From contig NZ_JARXXP010000001.1 in NCBI RefSeq assembly GCF_029893965.1, forward strand, positions 1-64,000: 64,000 bases of DNA, written 5' to 3'. Below are positions 8,531 through 17,265 of the stretch, piece by piece. Source of the stretch: Paenibacillus sp. PastM-3 (GTDB lineage: Bacteria; Bacillota; Bacilli; Paenibacillales; Paenibacillaceae). The notes under the pieces are model-generated. The model did no database searches. It had not been told where the DNA came from and saw only the letters and a program-made list of their open reading frames with translations. Numbering within the stretch: position 1 is the first letter of the stretch; every line of letters begins with the position of its first letter. Made by a program: the position numbers and the translations under genes.

Positions 8531-10690
8531 TTAGCCGATCGTCTTAATCACAGTATCGTAAGGAGCAAGCTCCAGCGTCTGCACACCGAACTCCGTCTCA
8601 ACCGAGGTCTTCTGCGTCTCCGAGCTGTTGTTGATCACAACGAGAATCTTGCTCTCCGGATAGTAAGCGCACTCTGTGTAGAGGTTATCCGTGATGTACT
8701 TGTTGTCGTTCAGCTCGCCGCCCGCATAACGGATCAGGTTGAGCAGCAGTCTCGTATTCTCCAGGTTGAACTCGAAGGAAGGCAGGTAGATCCCTTTTCC
8801 TTTGCCAAAAGCGTTCGAGGACAGCGTGATTCTGCCGCCCGATTGCTGCACAACCGACGCCGCACCATCTGTCAGATAGATGCCCTGCTTCGCTTCGATG
8901 CTTGCTCCTTCCGGCAGCAGGCCCAGCTCATCATTGGCTTCAAAAGCCCACCGGCCATGTACCACTCTGGCACCTGTGTCCTCATCCACACCGAGCACAT
9001 GGGCCATTCTGAAATACGTATCATAGCCTTCTACTGCAGATGGCTGATTCACCCCGATGAACGTACCGCCTTCATATACCCACTTGGTCAGAATATCGAC
9101 CACTTTGCTGTCATTCCAGTGCTTGCCGCCGCTCCAGGCGGAACCGGCTAGACCGGCATTGATCACAACGTCAACGTTCTGCAGTACGCCCTGCCGGATG
9201 TCCTCGAAGTCGATGAACTGCACTTCCACCGGCGAACCGGACAATGCTTCATTGATATGAATCAGATCATGCATAAAGGTTTCGTGGAAGTGGCCGGACA
9301 GCGTCCACGATCTCAGCTTGCCCCAGCTGTGCAGCACCGCTACCCTAGTTTTCACCTGGTAAGGCTTGCCTTTGCTGTGCAGCTCTTTGATCTCTCTGAA
9401 TTCGTCGGCAATCTTCTCGATGTAGTCACAGAAATCGGGGTATGGCTCAACCAGATGCAGATAGCCGCCTAGTCCAATCCGGTCAATCGGCTCACGCAGC
9501 AGGGCGCGGCGGATGTTGATCCAGTATTTTTTGGCATCCAGTGTAGGGTCTCCGCCCTCCATGAAGGTAGGAGCGCCACCCAGTCCAACCGGGAACAGGT
9601 AAGGATGCAGCCGGATTTCGTGCGTATCCACTTTGACACCGGAGCACATCCGCGCTTCATAACCGGAGAATACGCATTTGATCATGCCGTCGAAGCCAAA
9701 CTCCTCGAACCGGTCATTGTAAGGCTCCATGCCGACCCAGCTGTCATCGTAGAAGACATAAGCCAGCTTGCCGTGACTGTGCACGATATCAATGAGCTGC
9801 TTGGCGAAGCCGATGACGAAATCATTGATAAACGCCATCCAGTCCAGCTTGCGCTGCTCGGCCGGAATATGGCTGACACGGTATTTACCGCCGTTAACGA
9901 AATCTTCAGCGGTGAGGGAATAGCCGTATTTTTTGGCAAACAGATCAAGCGCCCGTGCACTCACCGTAAAATCATATGAACCCCAGTCGGAGAACAGATG
10001 GCGGTTACGCTCACTGCTGCCCCAGATCCAGGCAAAGTTATAGAAGAGCGAAGTAAAGCGGACTACCGTTGTCTCTTTATGCTCCACGCACCATTGTTCC
10101 ATCCAGTCCAGCATATACTCCTGAGTCTCAGGGTACATCGGATCAATCTGCATCAGATGATCTTTGGTCCAGTTGTTTGTGGTGTGGTTGTACATGGAGA
10201 TTTCTTCCCAGATCCGGTAAGCCATGAAGCTGACGGTGTATTTATGCCAAGGCGTAATGCCGGTCAGCACAACATTTCCCGATTCACGTTCGTAATTCCA
10301 TTGCTCGCGCGGGAGCTCTTCACCCGTCGTCCGGTCAACAACCTGCCAGTATTTAAACGCTTCCTTGGAGTCATTCACTCTGAACTGGTCAGCGAAGAAA
10401 TCCTCCATTACATAGATGGACAAGTAATCCTGTACAGCAACCTTCGGATTGGTGATCAGGAAGCACTGCTGCAGCTTGTCCTGGTTCTGCGCCGCCCATG
10501 CATTATGATCACGGATAATACAGATCGTAGAATAGATGCCGTAGCCTGCATTGATAATCTCATCAGACAGCTTGGTGCCGTCACTGTCACGGATCACATC
10601 CGCGCCCCAGCGCTCAGCCAGCTCCAGTGTCAGCTTCTCATATCCGGATTCGCCCGGCAGGGTAAAAGAGCCCTTGGTATGTTTGGTCAA
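8531..10690 (-). CDS. GH112 beta-galactoside phosphorylase, probable galactosyl-rhamnose type
   Basis: A 719-residue GH112 phosphorylase, full length. Family-typical stretches include KAWAAQ-like DHNAWAAQNQDKLQQC near the N-terminus, the TIM-barrel core with AYVFYDDSWVGMEPY, and the glutamine-amidotransferase-like region VDVVINAGLAGSAWSGG. GH112 enzymes cleave beta-galactosides with phosphate, giving galactose 1-phosphate. Known acceptors are N-acetylhexosamines or L-rhamnose. Here the upstream partner is a GH105 rhamnogalacturonyl hydrolase and the window carries a rhamnose operon, so galactosyl-1,4-L-rhamnose phosphorylase is my inference. The protein is cytosolic (no signal peptide). It starts at TTG with AGGAGGT seven bases upstream, overlapping the end of the GH105 gene, 12 bases away. 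Confidence 0.88.
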   Translation of the reverse strand: MTKHTKGSFTLPGESGYEKLTLELAERWGADVIRDSDGTKLSDEIINAGYGIYSTICIIRDHNAWAAQNQDKLQQCFLITNPKVAVQDYLSIYVMEDFFADQFRVNDSKEAFKYWQVVDRTTGEELPREQWNYERESGNVVLTGITPWHKYTVSFMAYRIWEEISMYNHTTNNWTKDHLMQIDPMYPETQEYMLDWMEQWCVEHKETTVVRFTSLFYNFAWIWGSSERNRHLFSDWGSYDFTVSARALDLFAKKYGYSLTAEDFVNGGKYRVSHIPAEQRKLDWMAFINDFVIGFAKQLIDIVHSHGKLAYVFYDDSWVGMEPYNDRFEEFGFDGMIKCVFSGYEARMCSGVKVDTHEIRLHPYLFPVGLGGAPTFMEGGDPTLDAKKYWINIRRALLREPIDRIGLGGYLHLVEPYPDFCDYIEKIADEFREIKELHSKGKPYQVKTRVAVLHSWGKLRSWTLSGHFHETFMHDLIHINEALSGSPVEVQFIDFEDIRQGVLQNVDVVINAGLAGSAWSGGKHWNDSKVVDILTKWVYEGGTFIGVNQPSAVEGYDTYFRMAHVLGVDEDTGARVVHGRWAFEANDELGLLPEGASIEAKQGIYLTDGAASVVQQSGGRITLSSNAFGKGKGIYLPSFEFNLENTRLLLNLIRYAGGELNDNKYITDNLYTECAYYPESKILVVINNSSETQKTSVETEFGVQTLELAPYDTVIKTIG

Positions 10691-10702
10691 GTTGCTTACC
10701 TC

Positions 10703-11722
10703 CTATTGAATCATATCGGACAGGAAGGCAAGCGCTAAGCCTTGGCCCCAGCCCTGGATCCAGTCTTTTGGAATGTTGCAGTAGCCTTCACGGTCCTTCA
10801 TGACAGCAGTGCCGCCGGATACATTAAGCACTCGTCCGTCTTCGCTGATGTTTTCGAGAATGCCCTTAAGTGCCTTTTGGACATACTTGGTGTGCAGCGG
10901 ATTGCCGTTGTTGACCATTGCCGCCGCAATACCTGCAGACGCAGACACTTCCTCATAGGAACCCTCGTCATTCAGCACGGTCCGCCAGAGGCCGTTCTCG
11001 GTCTGGACAAGCTTCAGTGCAGCCAGCTGGTCGCGCAGCGAGCACTCGATGTCCATACACTGCGGGTACAGGTACCAGTCGTGCAGCAGCGGTTTAACCT
11101 GCGACATGGTATACGCACCCCAGGCGTTCGCTCTGCCCCAGTAGAATCCGGACATATGATCCTGCTTCACATTGTTGTAGCCGTGATACCAGAAGCCGGT
11201 GCTTGGATTTTGCAGATATTTGATATGCCAGTAGTAATTGTTCAGGGCATCTTTGATCAAAGTCTGGTCTTTCAGCTTGCTGCCGACACGCAGCAGGAAG
11301 AAGGCTGCCATGAACAGCGTGTCCGCCCAAGCCTGCTCAGGAAAATCATTGTTCGCCGATACGGTATGCTGCAGCACGTTGTCCCCGAAGCGGAGTGCGC
11401 TATTTTGCAGATAATCGACCTTGCTCATTACAATATCCCAGTATTTCTGGTTGCCTGTCTCTTCGTAGAGCGTAATCAGCATGTGCCCCATCGCACAGGT
11501 GTTAACCGTCCAGGTCGGCAGGCCCAGCTCAATATATTCATCTGCCCAGCGGATCAGCGTATCGAGGTACTCTTTGTTACCAGTAACCTTGTAAGCTCTG
11601 GATACCCCGTAATAAGCAACGCCGCAAGGCCAGTCCCATGTTAAGTCCATAGCCAGTGTCTTCTTGGTAACCTTGTCGATAACGCTCAAAATCAGTTCCT
11701 TGTCATAATCCAGTTGAAGCAT
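10703..11722 (-). CDS. GH105 unsaturated rhamnogalacturonyl hydrolase (YteR-like)
   Basis: A 339-residue (alpha/alpha)6-barrel hydrolase of family GH105, the YteR/YesR group. Diagnostic stretches are MDLTWDWPCGVAYYG, the active-site region FPEQAWADTLFMAAFFLLR and FYWGRANAWGAYTM, and the C-terminal IPKDWIQGWGQGLALAFL. These enzymes hydrate the 4,5-unsaturated galacturonic acid left by rhamnogalacturonan lyases, releasing rhamnose. There is no signal peptide, so it acts on imported oligosaccharides. The start at 11722 follows AAGGAGAGG; the longer frame to 11749 runs through this site. It is the first gene of a two-gene operon with GH112, and an AraC regulator is divergent. Confidence 0.93.
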   Translation of the reverse strand: MLQLDYDKELILSVIDKVTKKTLAMDLTWDWPCGVAYYGVSRAYKVTGNKEYLDTLIRWADEYIELGLPTWTVNTCAMGHMLITLYEETGNQKYWDIVMSKVDYLQNSALRFGDNVLQHTVSANNDFPEQAWADTLFMAAFFLLRVGSKLKDQTLIKDALNNYYWHIKYLQNPSTGFWYHGYNNVKQDHMSGFYWGRANAWGAYTMSQVKPLLHDWYLYPQCMDIECSLRDQLAALKLVQTENGLWRTVLNDEGSYEEVSASAGIAAAMVNNGNPLHTKYVQKALKGILENISEDGRVLNVSGGTAVMKDREGYCNIPKDWIQGWGQGLALAFLSDMIQ

Positions 11723-11784
11723 ATTGAAATTCCCCTCTCCTTCGCACACGGTCCCCCAATGGCGATTGAGAGCCGTCCGACAGT

Positions 11785-11799
11785 TTGTAAACGCTTTAT
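11785..11799. promoter_or_regulatory. Candidate CcpA cre site, GH105 promoter region
   Basis: TTGTAAACGCTTTAT matches the cre consensus WTGNAANCGNWNNCW at all fixed positions except the penultimate C. It lies about 65 bases upstream of the GH105 start, in the 309-base region shared with the divergent AraC gene. This suggests glucose repression of the pectin-fragment operon. Confidence 0.5.
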
Positions 11800-12031
11800 G
11801 AATTCTATTGTAAGGTGTATAATAGTCATATTCTAAGCATATTCATAGCAAACCTGCGCAATTTCGACCATTTATAATCAGAAGAGGCTATCTATAACCT
11901 GTAACCAGAATATTTCGCAAAAAGTTGGGATTTCTCTCCCATTCTCTTACGCCCGGCACTTTGCTATCATTCTAGCTACCATAGTGTACCTTCAACTAAT
12001 AATCAATATATGGAACGGGGGCCTTTCGGAT

Positions 12032-12973
12032 ATGCCCAGAAAAAAGAAGCCCGTCATCGAGTACCGCCACTACAGCCTGCCGATTCAGTTTCCAGTCCTG
12101 CTGCTGAGCGGGGACCGCTGGAGAATCTCCGACATCAAATCGGAGCATCTGCATTTTCACAACCATCTGGAAATCGGCATCTGCTATTCGGACAGCGGGA
12201 TCATGGAGATTAAAGGGGAAGCCGTGCCTTTTAAGGCCGGGGATATCACCTTTCTGCCGCGCTTCCTGCCCCATACCACCTACAGTTCGAAGGATTCCGC
12301 CAGTCTGTGGTCCTATCTTTTTTTCTCACCGGAGGAGTTGTTTCAGCATTCCTTCAAAAGCGCTTACAGCAGCTTCGAGCCTAATCTCTGGAGGGTTCAG
12401 GGCCGAAATTGTGTTCTGAGCAGGGAACAGCACCCCAAGGTGTATTATCTGGCTACCTCTATCGTGGAGGAGCTGAAGCAGCAGCGGCCCTATTACCAGG
12501 AGAGTGCCTACGGTTTACTGCAATCGCTTTATATTGAACTGCTGAGAATATATTCGGCGAATGAACCGCTGCCTGAGCAGGAGGGTGATCAGAGCCTGAA
12601 GGGGGATTTTGTCATCTCTCCGGCGCTGGAGTACATTACGAAGCACTACATGACGCCGATCACGATTGATTTCCTGGCCGAGCTGTGCCACCTGAGCACC
12701 ACCCATTTCCGCAGAAAATTCCATGAAATCATGGGCACCGCCCCGCTCGATTTTCTGACCAGTACACGCATTGAAGAAGCCTGCAAGCAGCTAAAAAGCA
12801 CTGATGATTCCATCCTCTCCATCTCCGAGCAGGTCGGCTTTCATTCCATCTCCAGCTTTAACCGCTGCTTCTCCCGGCTGATGGGCGCTTCGCCCAAAGA
12901 GTGGCGCAAAAGCGCACAATCCGAAGCGCAGTCGGCGAAGGCGTCGATCCTGGAGTTTACAGGCTGGGTATAG
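12032..12973 (+). CDS. AraC-family regulator with cupin sensor
   Basis: A 313-residue regulator. Residues 1-150 form a cupin-type sugar-sensing domain (LHFHNHLEIGICYSDSG, then FKAGDITFLPRFLPHTT). Residues about 200-300 carry the two AraC helix-turn-helix motifs (ITIDFLAELCHLSTTHFRRKF and ILSISEQVGFHSISSFNRCFS). I start it at ATG 12032, preceded by GGGGG; an upstream in-frame ATG at 11984 has no ribosome site. It is divergent from GH105-GH112 and is the likely activator of that operon in response to a pectin-derived oligosaccharide. That target is inferred from position. Confidence 0.88.
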   Translation: MPRKKKPVIEYRHYSLPIQFPVLLLSGDRWRISDIKSEHLHFHNHLEIGICYSDSGIMEIKGEAVPFKAGDITFLPRFLPHTTYSSKDSASLWSYLFFSPEELFQHSFKSAYSSFEPNLWRVQGRNCVLSREQHPKVYYLATSIVEELKQQRPYYQESAYGLLQSLYIELLRIYSANEPLPEQEGDQSLKGDFVISPALEYITKHYMTPITIDFLAELCHLSTTHFRRKFHEIMGTAPLDFLTSTRIEEACKQLKSTDDSILSISEQVGFHSISSFNRCFSRLMGASPKEWRKSAQSEAQSAKASILEFTGWV

Positions 12974-13006
12974 TGAGGGATAATGTAGAACAAACTGATT
13001 TCTGAC

Positions 13007-13069
13007 ATGCAGGAGGAAATTGCTATCCTGAAGACAGCGGAAAAATTCTTTGGTGAGTCAAAAAAATGA
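13007..13069 (+). other. Possible IS3 OrfA C-terminal scrap
   Basis: A 20-codon frame reads EEIAILKTAEKFFGESKK and stops. The pattern (E)EIAILKxAxxFF resembles the last residues of IS3-family OrfA proteins. It has no upstream continuation because a stop lies a few codons earlier, so it is at most a fossil. It overlaps the toxin-like ORF that follows in another frame. Confidence 0.2.
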
Positions 13070-13139
13070 GGGGCTCTCACTGATGTTCATGTTCGGCATG
13101 TTCATTATTGACCTGCTGAACTACCTCAAAAAGAAATAG
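13053..13139 (+). CDS. Small holin-like toxin peptide (28 aa)
   Basis: A GTG-started 28-residue ORF: a short polar start (MSQKNEGLSL), one hydrophobic helix (MFMFGMFIIDLL) and a Lys-rich end (NYLKKK). This layout is that of the putative holin-like/TxpA-type membrane peptides of Bacillota, several of which are type I toxins paired with antisense RNA. A strong hairpin terminator overlaps the stop codon. The ribosome binding site is weak (GCGGA), which leaves the start uncertain. An antisense antitoxin RNA is not proven; the hairpin at 13220-13245 could belong to one. Confidence 0.45.
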   Translation: MSQKNEGLSLMFMFGMFIIDLLNYLKKK

Positions 13140-13169
13140 ACCGCCCTCACCAAAGGTAGCGGTCTATTT
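13134..13169. terminator. Strong bidirectional terminator
   Basis: AAATAGACCGC and GCGGTCTATTT form an 11-pair stem. The left arm overlaps the end of the toxin-like ORF. On the minus strand the hairpin is followed by CTTTTTGAGG, so it can also end transcripts from the DUF4317 gene. Confidence 0.8.
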
Positions 13170-13219
13170 CTGCCCTATCCTGTTTTAAGCCTCCGCCCTT
13201 AAAAGCGGCTGTTGCAACG

Positions 13220-13245
13220 GAGAGTCGTGTTCGCGCACGGCTCTC
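13220..13245. terminator. Second hairpin, function unclear
   Basis: GAGAGTCGTG and CACGGCTCTC pair over ten positions with one G-T pair and a six-base loop. No gene ends directly before it on the plus strand. It may be a backup terminator or part of a small RNA opposite the toxin region. Confidence 0.4.
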
Positions 13246-13367
13246 TTTGCATTGTACGCTGTTTCTAAGCCGAGTATACCACAAAGATGGATTGATGTTA
13301 ACTCCAGTTAACTGAAAGGATGAAATTTTAGAAAACAGCCTGTCGATATGCCAAACTCCTGTCTGGA

Positions 13368-14534
13368 TTACAATACCTCCGTACTAAGCGTAAACCCTTC
13401 AATCACCACATCCTCATCCACCTCGATCATAATGCAGCGTTTCCCCTGATAGTTAACCTGCTTAACATACCGCAGATCCTGCGGGCTGACGGAGATGGTG
13501 GCTACCTTAGTCTCGATTTTGATCGATTTGGTGGTGAATTTCGGGATTACGCTGGCGGCCTTCATCTCGTAGTTCCGGTCGTCGATGATCGTTTCGAAGG
13601 CCCGCTCCACTTTTTCCGCCGTAACATCCTCTACGCCGCTTACCTTCAGGACCCGTTCCACATCCTTGAAATCCAGCGTAGCCGGCTCTTCCTCACCCTG
13701 GCCGTCCTCAATGACCTGCTGGATCTGCTCGTACACCTGGGCGATAGTAGTCGTATCCAGATGTTCGCCGGCAATCTCCTTTACGATGTCCTCGAAATAG
13801 GCTCTCTCTTCCATCGCCGTTACAGAAGTCTCCGCGTTCAGCACCTGCTCAATGAACCGCGGGTCCGGATAATTTGATTTGCCCGTACAGTACAGAACAC
13901 GGTTCACGTCCGAATAATTGTCCGTCACACTCGGATAAAAGAACCCCTGCTCCGGCGAGCTCAGCTTCACAATCGGATCGACGATGACATTATACTTGAA
14001 CTCCCGTTCGACATAGTCGAACATGAGGTTTTTACGCTGCTGCTCTGTGGAATTCACGCTGCACAGAATGAACTGGTGGGCAAATGTCTCGTTCTTCTCG
14101 CTCTCTTCGCTTTCTTCATTTCTGGCTTTGGTCGGCCGGTGGTATTGTCCGCGAACGAAGGTGATTACGGTATCTTTTTCATACTTGGTATCTGCCAGCA
14201 TCCGGTCCACCAGCATCAGCATGAGGTCCTGCCACTCTTCCGGATCACCTGTGATCAGCCCCTGGTGCAGCATGACCTTGGCCGGCTCCTCCGCCTCCTC
14301 CTGAAACTTCAGCTCAAACAGCTTATGGTCCAGTTCGCCGGTCAGCAGTTTTTTGAAATTGCCCATGTACAGCTCCTGCTTCTCCCGGTCCACGAGGCCG
14401 AACGGCAGACGCTCCCAGTGATAAATCTCGTTGGTCTCCTTCATAACATATACGTTCAGAATATCGTACAGGCTTAGCAAATCATGGTCCAGCTTAAACT
14501 GCTTGCGGATGTGCGCTACTTCTTTTTTATTCAT
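13368..14534 (-). CDS. DUF4317 domain-containing protein
   Basis: A 388-residue protein matching the DUF4317 family over its whole length. Recognisable parts are the N-terminus MNKKEVAHIRKQFKLDHDLL, the central FILCSVNSTEQQRKNLMFDY and the C-terminal KCIMIEVDEDVVIEGF-like strand. The family is common in Bacillota and has no assigned function. The protein is acidic and soluble, with a helical Glu-rich segment around residues 230-310. Its start follows AAGGAG at an unusually long distance of about 14 bases. The neighbouring membrane protein gene is on the same strand but separated by 136 bases. Confidence 0.85.
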   Translation of the reverse strand: MNKKEVAHIRKQFKLDHDLLSLYDILNVYVMKETNEIYHWERLPFGLVDREKQELYMGNFKKLLTGELDHKLFELKFQEEAEEPAKVMLHQGLITGDPEEWQDLMLMLVDRMLADTKYEKDTVITFVRGQYHRPTKARNEESEESEKNETFAHQFILCSVNSTEQQRKNLMFDYVEREFKYNVIVDPIVKLSSPEQGFFYPSVTDNYSDVNRVLYCTGKSNYPDPRFIEQVLNAETSVTAMEERAYFEDIVKEIAGEHLDTTTIAQVYEQIQQVIEDGQGEEEPATLDFKDVERVLKVSGVEDVTAEKVERAFETIIDDRNYEMKAASVIPKFTTKSIKIETKVATISVSPQDLRYVKQVNYQGKRCIMIEVDEDVVIEGFTLSTEVL

Positions 14535-14670
14535 AATGGGTTCGAAGGCTCCTTAGATAAAATGTGCTTTATTCAGTATAAAGGATGGGAACGGAATTTT
14601 CTAAGTCCTTGCCGCGAAAAAAAACACCCGCAGCCTATCGCCACAGGTATTCTTTACCTTTCATTCCATC

Positions 14671-15408
14671 CTATAGCCGCTCCACATACTGCTTCGCCTC
14701 GCCCAGTGACAGACTGCTATGCTGGCGGACGAGCTTGATTGCCGGAATGAGCTTCCCGTCCTTCTTCATCTGGCGCACTGTGTCGAGAATCTCATTGGGA
14801 GGAAGATACGGTGTATTTCCTGCTTCCCCTCTGCGCTTCATTTCAGCGGCGGCCCGCTGCTCCTGTTCTGCTGTCAGCGGCTGATCTCCTGCGCTCTGAG
14901 TTAACATCATCCCCCGCTGCGGCCTCATACGGGAAATGGCGCCAAGCAGCGTCCCGACTAGCAAGTACAGGACCATATACTGCATGAACCGGTACAGATA
15001 CAGCCAGACCGTACTGAGCTCCAGCACCTCACCACTCTGCTTCAGAATCGTAATATTATCCGTAATGACATATTCGCCGGGCGCATAATTATTGATGTCC
15101 TGCATGACCTGCAGCTCACCGACAGGCGAAACCATCCACTCCAGCGGTTTGTTAAAAACAGGATTGCCGGCCGTGTCGATCATCATGCTGAACAGTGTAA
15201 ATACAGCGATGACATAAACGAGATTGTTTTTCCAGGTAAACCGTTTGGCAAGCACCACAATACTAAAAATCAGCAGCTGTGTAATTCCTCTTATGTATGT
15301 ATTGTGGAGATAGTATTGGAACACCACAGGCAGGACCCAGCCGAACAAGATGATCATAACAACGGCAAATAAAAAGACAAAGAACAGAATTTTAGCGTTT
15401 TTCTTCAT
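14671..15408 (-). CDS. Membrane protein with L7/L12-like C-terminal motif
   Basis: A 245-residue protein. Three or four hydrophobic helices are visible: residues about 8-28, 40-55, 60-75 and 140-160. The extracytoplasmic stretch between the third and fourth reads VSPVGELQVMQDINNYAPGEY. The cytoplasmic tail after residue 165 is charged. The last 28 residues (KLIPAIKLVRQHSSLSLGEA then KQYVERL) match the C-terminal helix-loop-helix of ribosomal protein L7/L12, a motif reused in Bacillota membrane proteins of unknown role. No exact family can be named. The gene is monocistronic with normal composition. Confidence 0.75.
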   Translation of the reverse strand: MKKNAKILFFVFLFAVVMIILFGWVLPVVFQYYLHNTYIRGITQLLIFSIVVLAKRFTWKNNLVYVIAVFTLFSMMIDTAGNPVFNKPLEWMVSPVGELQVMQDINNYAPGEYVITDNITILKQSGEVLELSTVWLYLYRFMQYMVLYLLVGTLLGAISRMRPQRGMMLTQSAGDQPLTAEQEQRAAAEMKRRGEAGNTPYLPPNEILDTVRQMKKDGKLIPAIKLVRQHSSLSLGEAKQYVERL

Positions 15409-15553
15409 CTGGTAAAGCCTCCTTTCCGTGGCTCTGTTAACTATTTACCCAATCCTTTTGGCAATAGCCCCGATTATTGCTATAGTAGCCTTACAGATGT
15501 GACAAAATTATGCAATGGCTCGTATTGACTATTATTGAAGCGGAGGGTTCTCT

Positions 15554-15625
15554 ATGCGTGAGCTTTGCGATTTGGGCGGAGTATGGATTGGTTCATTGAT
15601 AACCCTACATCCTGCCCCAAAATAA
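15554..15625 (+). CDS. Candidate 23-residue peptide gene
   Basis: An ATG follows GCGGAGGG with seven-base spacing, an excellent ribosome site. It opens a 23-codon frame beginning MRELCDLGGVWIG and ending LHPAPK. Two bases after the stop a strong terminator starts, and the next gene is on the other strand. The layout therefore fits a free-standing small gene rather than a leader peptide. The product has one Cys and one Trp and a mildly hydrophobic centre. There is no recognised family, and the coding status is unproven. Confidence 0.4.
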   Translation: MRELCDLGGVWIGSLITLHPAPK

Positions 15626-15626
15626 A

Positions 15627-15659
15627 GCGGACTTCAGACCAGGTCTGAGTCCGCCTTTT
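15627..15659 (+). terminator. Strong terminator after small ORF
   Basis: GCGGACT-T-CAGACC pairs with GGTCTG-AGTCCGC, 13 pairs with one bulged T, followed by CTTTTC. It serves the small plus-strand ORF and may also stop readthrough toward the convergent RCC1 gene. Confidence 0.85.
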
Positions 15660-15721
15660 CTGGCCGCTTGTCGGTACACTTGGAGAATTCCAGTCCAATC
15701 TACATCGTTAACACGCTTTAT

Positions 15722-17143
15722 TCAATCTGCTGTTGTCACACTAATCTCAGCTTTATCCGCGTTCCAGCCTACCTTTGCTCCAAACAGCTCGCTGATGAAA
15801 CGCAGCGGAACGTGCGTCTCATTGTTATAGATCCGGATCGGTCCCCCAAGCAGCACCTTATTACCGTTGACCGTTACCGTGGCGTCGCCGGGCTTCATCG
15901 TTACCTTTTGATTGCGGTAGCTGATCGTTACTTCCTTGGTCTGTGCCACAAAAGACAGCGCTGCCCCCAGCGGCTCAGCCAGCTTGCGCAGCGGCACCAT
16001 CGTTACGCCTTCGCGGATGACGCCCGGATAATCCTGTTGAACACCGTCGATAATCACCGAACCGGTATCTAGAATCCGGACCGGCTGCTCCAGCCGACTT
16101 TTCCAGGTCATCAGCCCGTCACCCAGCCGCCCGAACGAGCTATTCCCCCAAGCATACAGGTCACCTTTGGCATCCAGGGCAAAACGCTGTTCTCCCCTTG
16201 AGGCCATGCCCGTAATTCCCGTTAAGGAAGGAACCGGGTGCGGACGCTGCATCTGCTCATACTGTGTCTGGGACAGATCGGGCTTGCTGTAATCCACCCC
16301 TGCTTCGTACACCGCCCCATCTGCCTTCAGGAACAATGCTGTAAGCCCAATCGAAACCGCCTCCACTTCCTCCAGGCCTGGAATCTGTACTGGAGCATTT
16401 AGAATTCCGTCAACGGTTCGGGGATTCAGCCCCAGAAAATTCTGGCCCCAAGTATAGACATGGCCTGAAGCATCGAGAGCCACTGCCTTCGTGGCGTACA
16501 TATCGATCGCCGTAATCTCCGGAAGGCTGTATACCCGAAGCGGACTGGTCCGGAAGCCATTCGGATTGGAAGAAGTAACCCTGCTCAGATGGGCCCAGCC
16601 TCCCCAAGTGTATACTTCACCGCGGCTGTTAAGCGCCAGACTGTAGTCTCCGGCGGCAATGGCTTTAATACCGGTGAGTCCGGGAACCTGCTGCGGTGGA
16701 TTATCCCATGAATCGCTAATCTGTCCGTTTCCAAGCTGCCCCTGGGAGTTAATGCCCCAAGCCCAGACTGTACCGTCCTCTTTCAAAGCCAGATAGTGAT
16801 AATTGCTGCCCGCAATATCGACAGTACCGTTTAGAGCCGTCATCTGTGATGGAGCGCCGCTGCCCTCTGAGGGATATTTCCATACCGTTCCATCCTCGAA
16901 TAGCACCAGAGTATCGTAAGCGTCCATAAGGAACTTAACAGCCCTCTGCGGTAGCTCAACACGGTGCGGAACCGACTCATACATCCCGAACCTCCACAGG
17001 CTGCCGTCGCTTTTGTAGAAATACGTATAGCTGCCCGAAGTATGAAACTCAGTGATTTTGGGCGAAGCTGCGTATGTAGGCGAAGGATGAACCGTCAGGC
17101 ACAGGATCGTAAGGATGAAAGCCAGAATAGACCCTTTTTTCAT
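15722..17143 (-). CDS. Secreted RCC1-repeat protein with copper amine oxidase-like stalk domain
   Basis: A 473-residue exported protein. The signal peptide (MKKGSILAFILTILCL to TYAA) is followed by about six RCC1-type repeats, seen as DGTVWAWGINSQGQLGNG, GEVYTWGGW, GHVYTWGQNF and GDLYAWGNSSFGRLGDG, which should form a beta-propeller. The last 110 residues form the copper-amine-oxidase N-terminal-like domain common in Paenibacillus surface proteins (VPLRKLAEPLGAALSF and VPLRFISELFGAKVGWN). The start at 17143 has AGGAGGA nine bases upstream; the longer frame to 17242 would bury the signal peptide. The function is unknown; a binding or structural role at the cell wall is likely. Confidence 0.85.
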   Translation of the reverse strand: MKKGSILAFILTILCLTVHPSPTYAASPKITEFHTSGSYTYFYKSDGSLWRFGMYESVPHRVELPQRAVKFLMDAYDTLVLFEDGTVWKYPSEGSGAPSQMTALNGTVDIAGSNYHYLALKEDGTVWAWGINSQGQLGNGQISDSWDNPPQQVPGLTGIKAIAAGDYSLALNSRGEVYTWGGWAHLSRVTSSNPNGFRTSPLRVYSLPEITAIDMYATKAVALDASGHVYTWGQNFLGLNPRTVDGILNAPVQIPGLEEVEAVSIGLTALFLKADGAVYEAGVDYSKPDLSQTQYEQMQRPHPVPSLTGITGMASRGEQRFALDAKGDLYAWGNSSFGRLGDGLMTWKSRLEQPVRILDTGSVIIDGVQQDYPGVIREGVTMVPLRKLAEPLGAALSFVAQTKEVTISYRNQKVTMKPGDATVTVNGNKVLLGGPIRIYNNETHVPLRFISELFGAKVGWNADKAEISVTTAD

Positions 17144-17265
17144 AGAAATGTCCTCCTCTTGGATTTGGAATATCCGCAAAGCTTGGTTAGTTCCATTATA
17201 CACCATGGGTATTTTTACCTTTAAATATAAAGAAAGAAACATCGCCTACGACTCCCATGAAAAAA

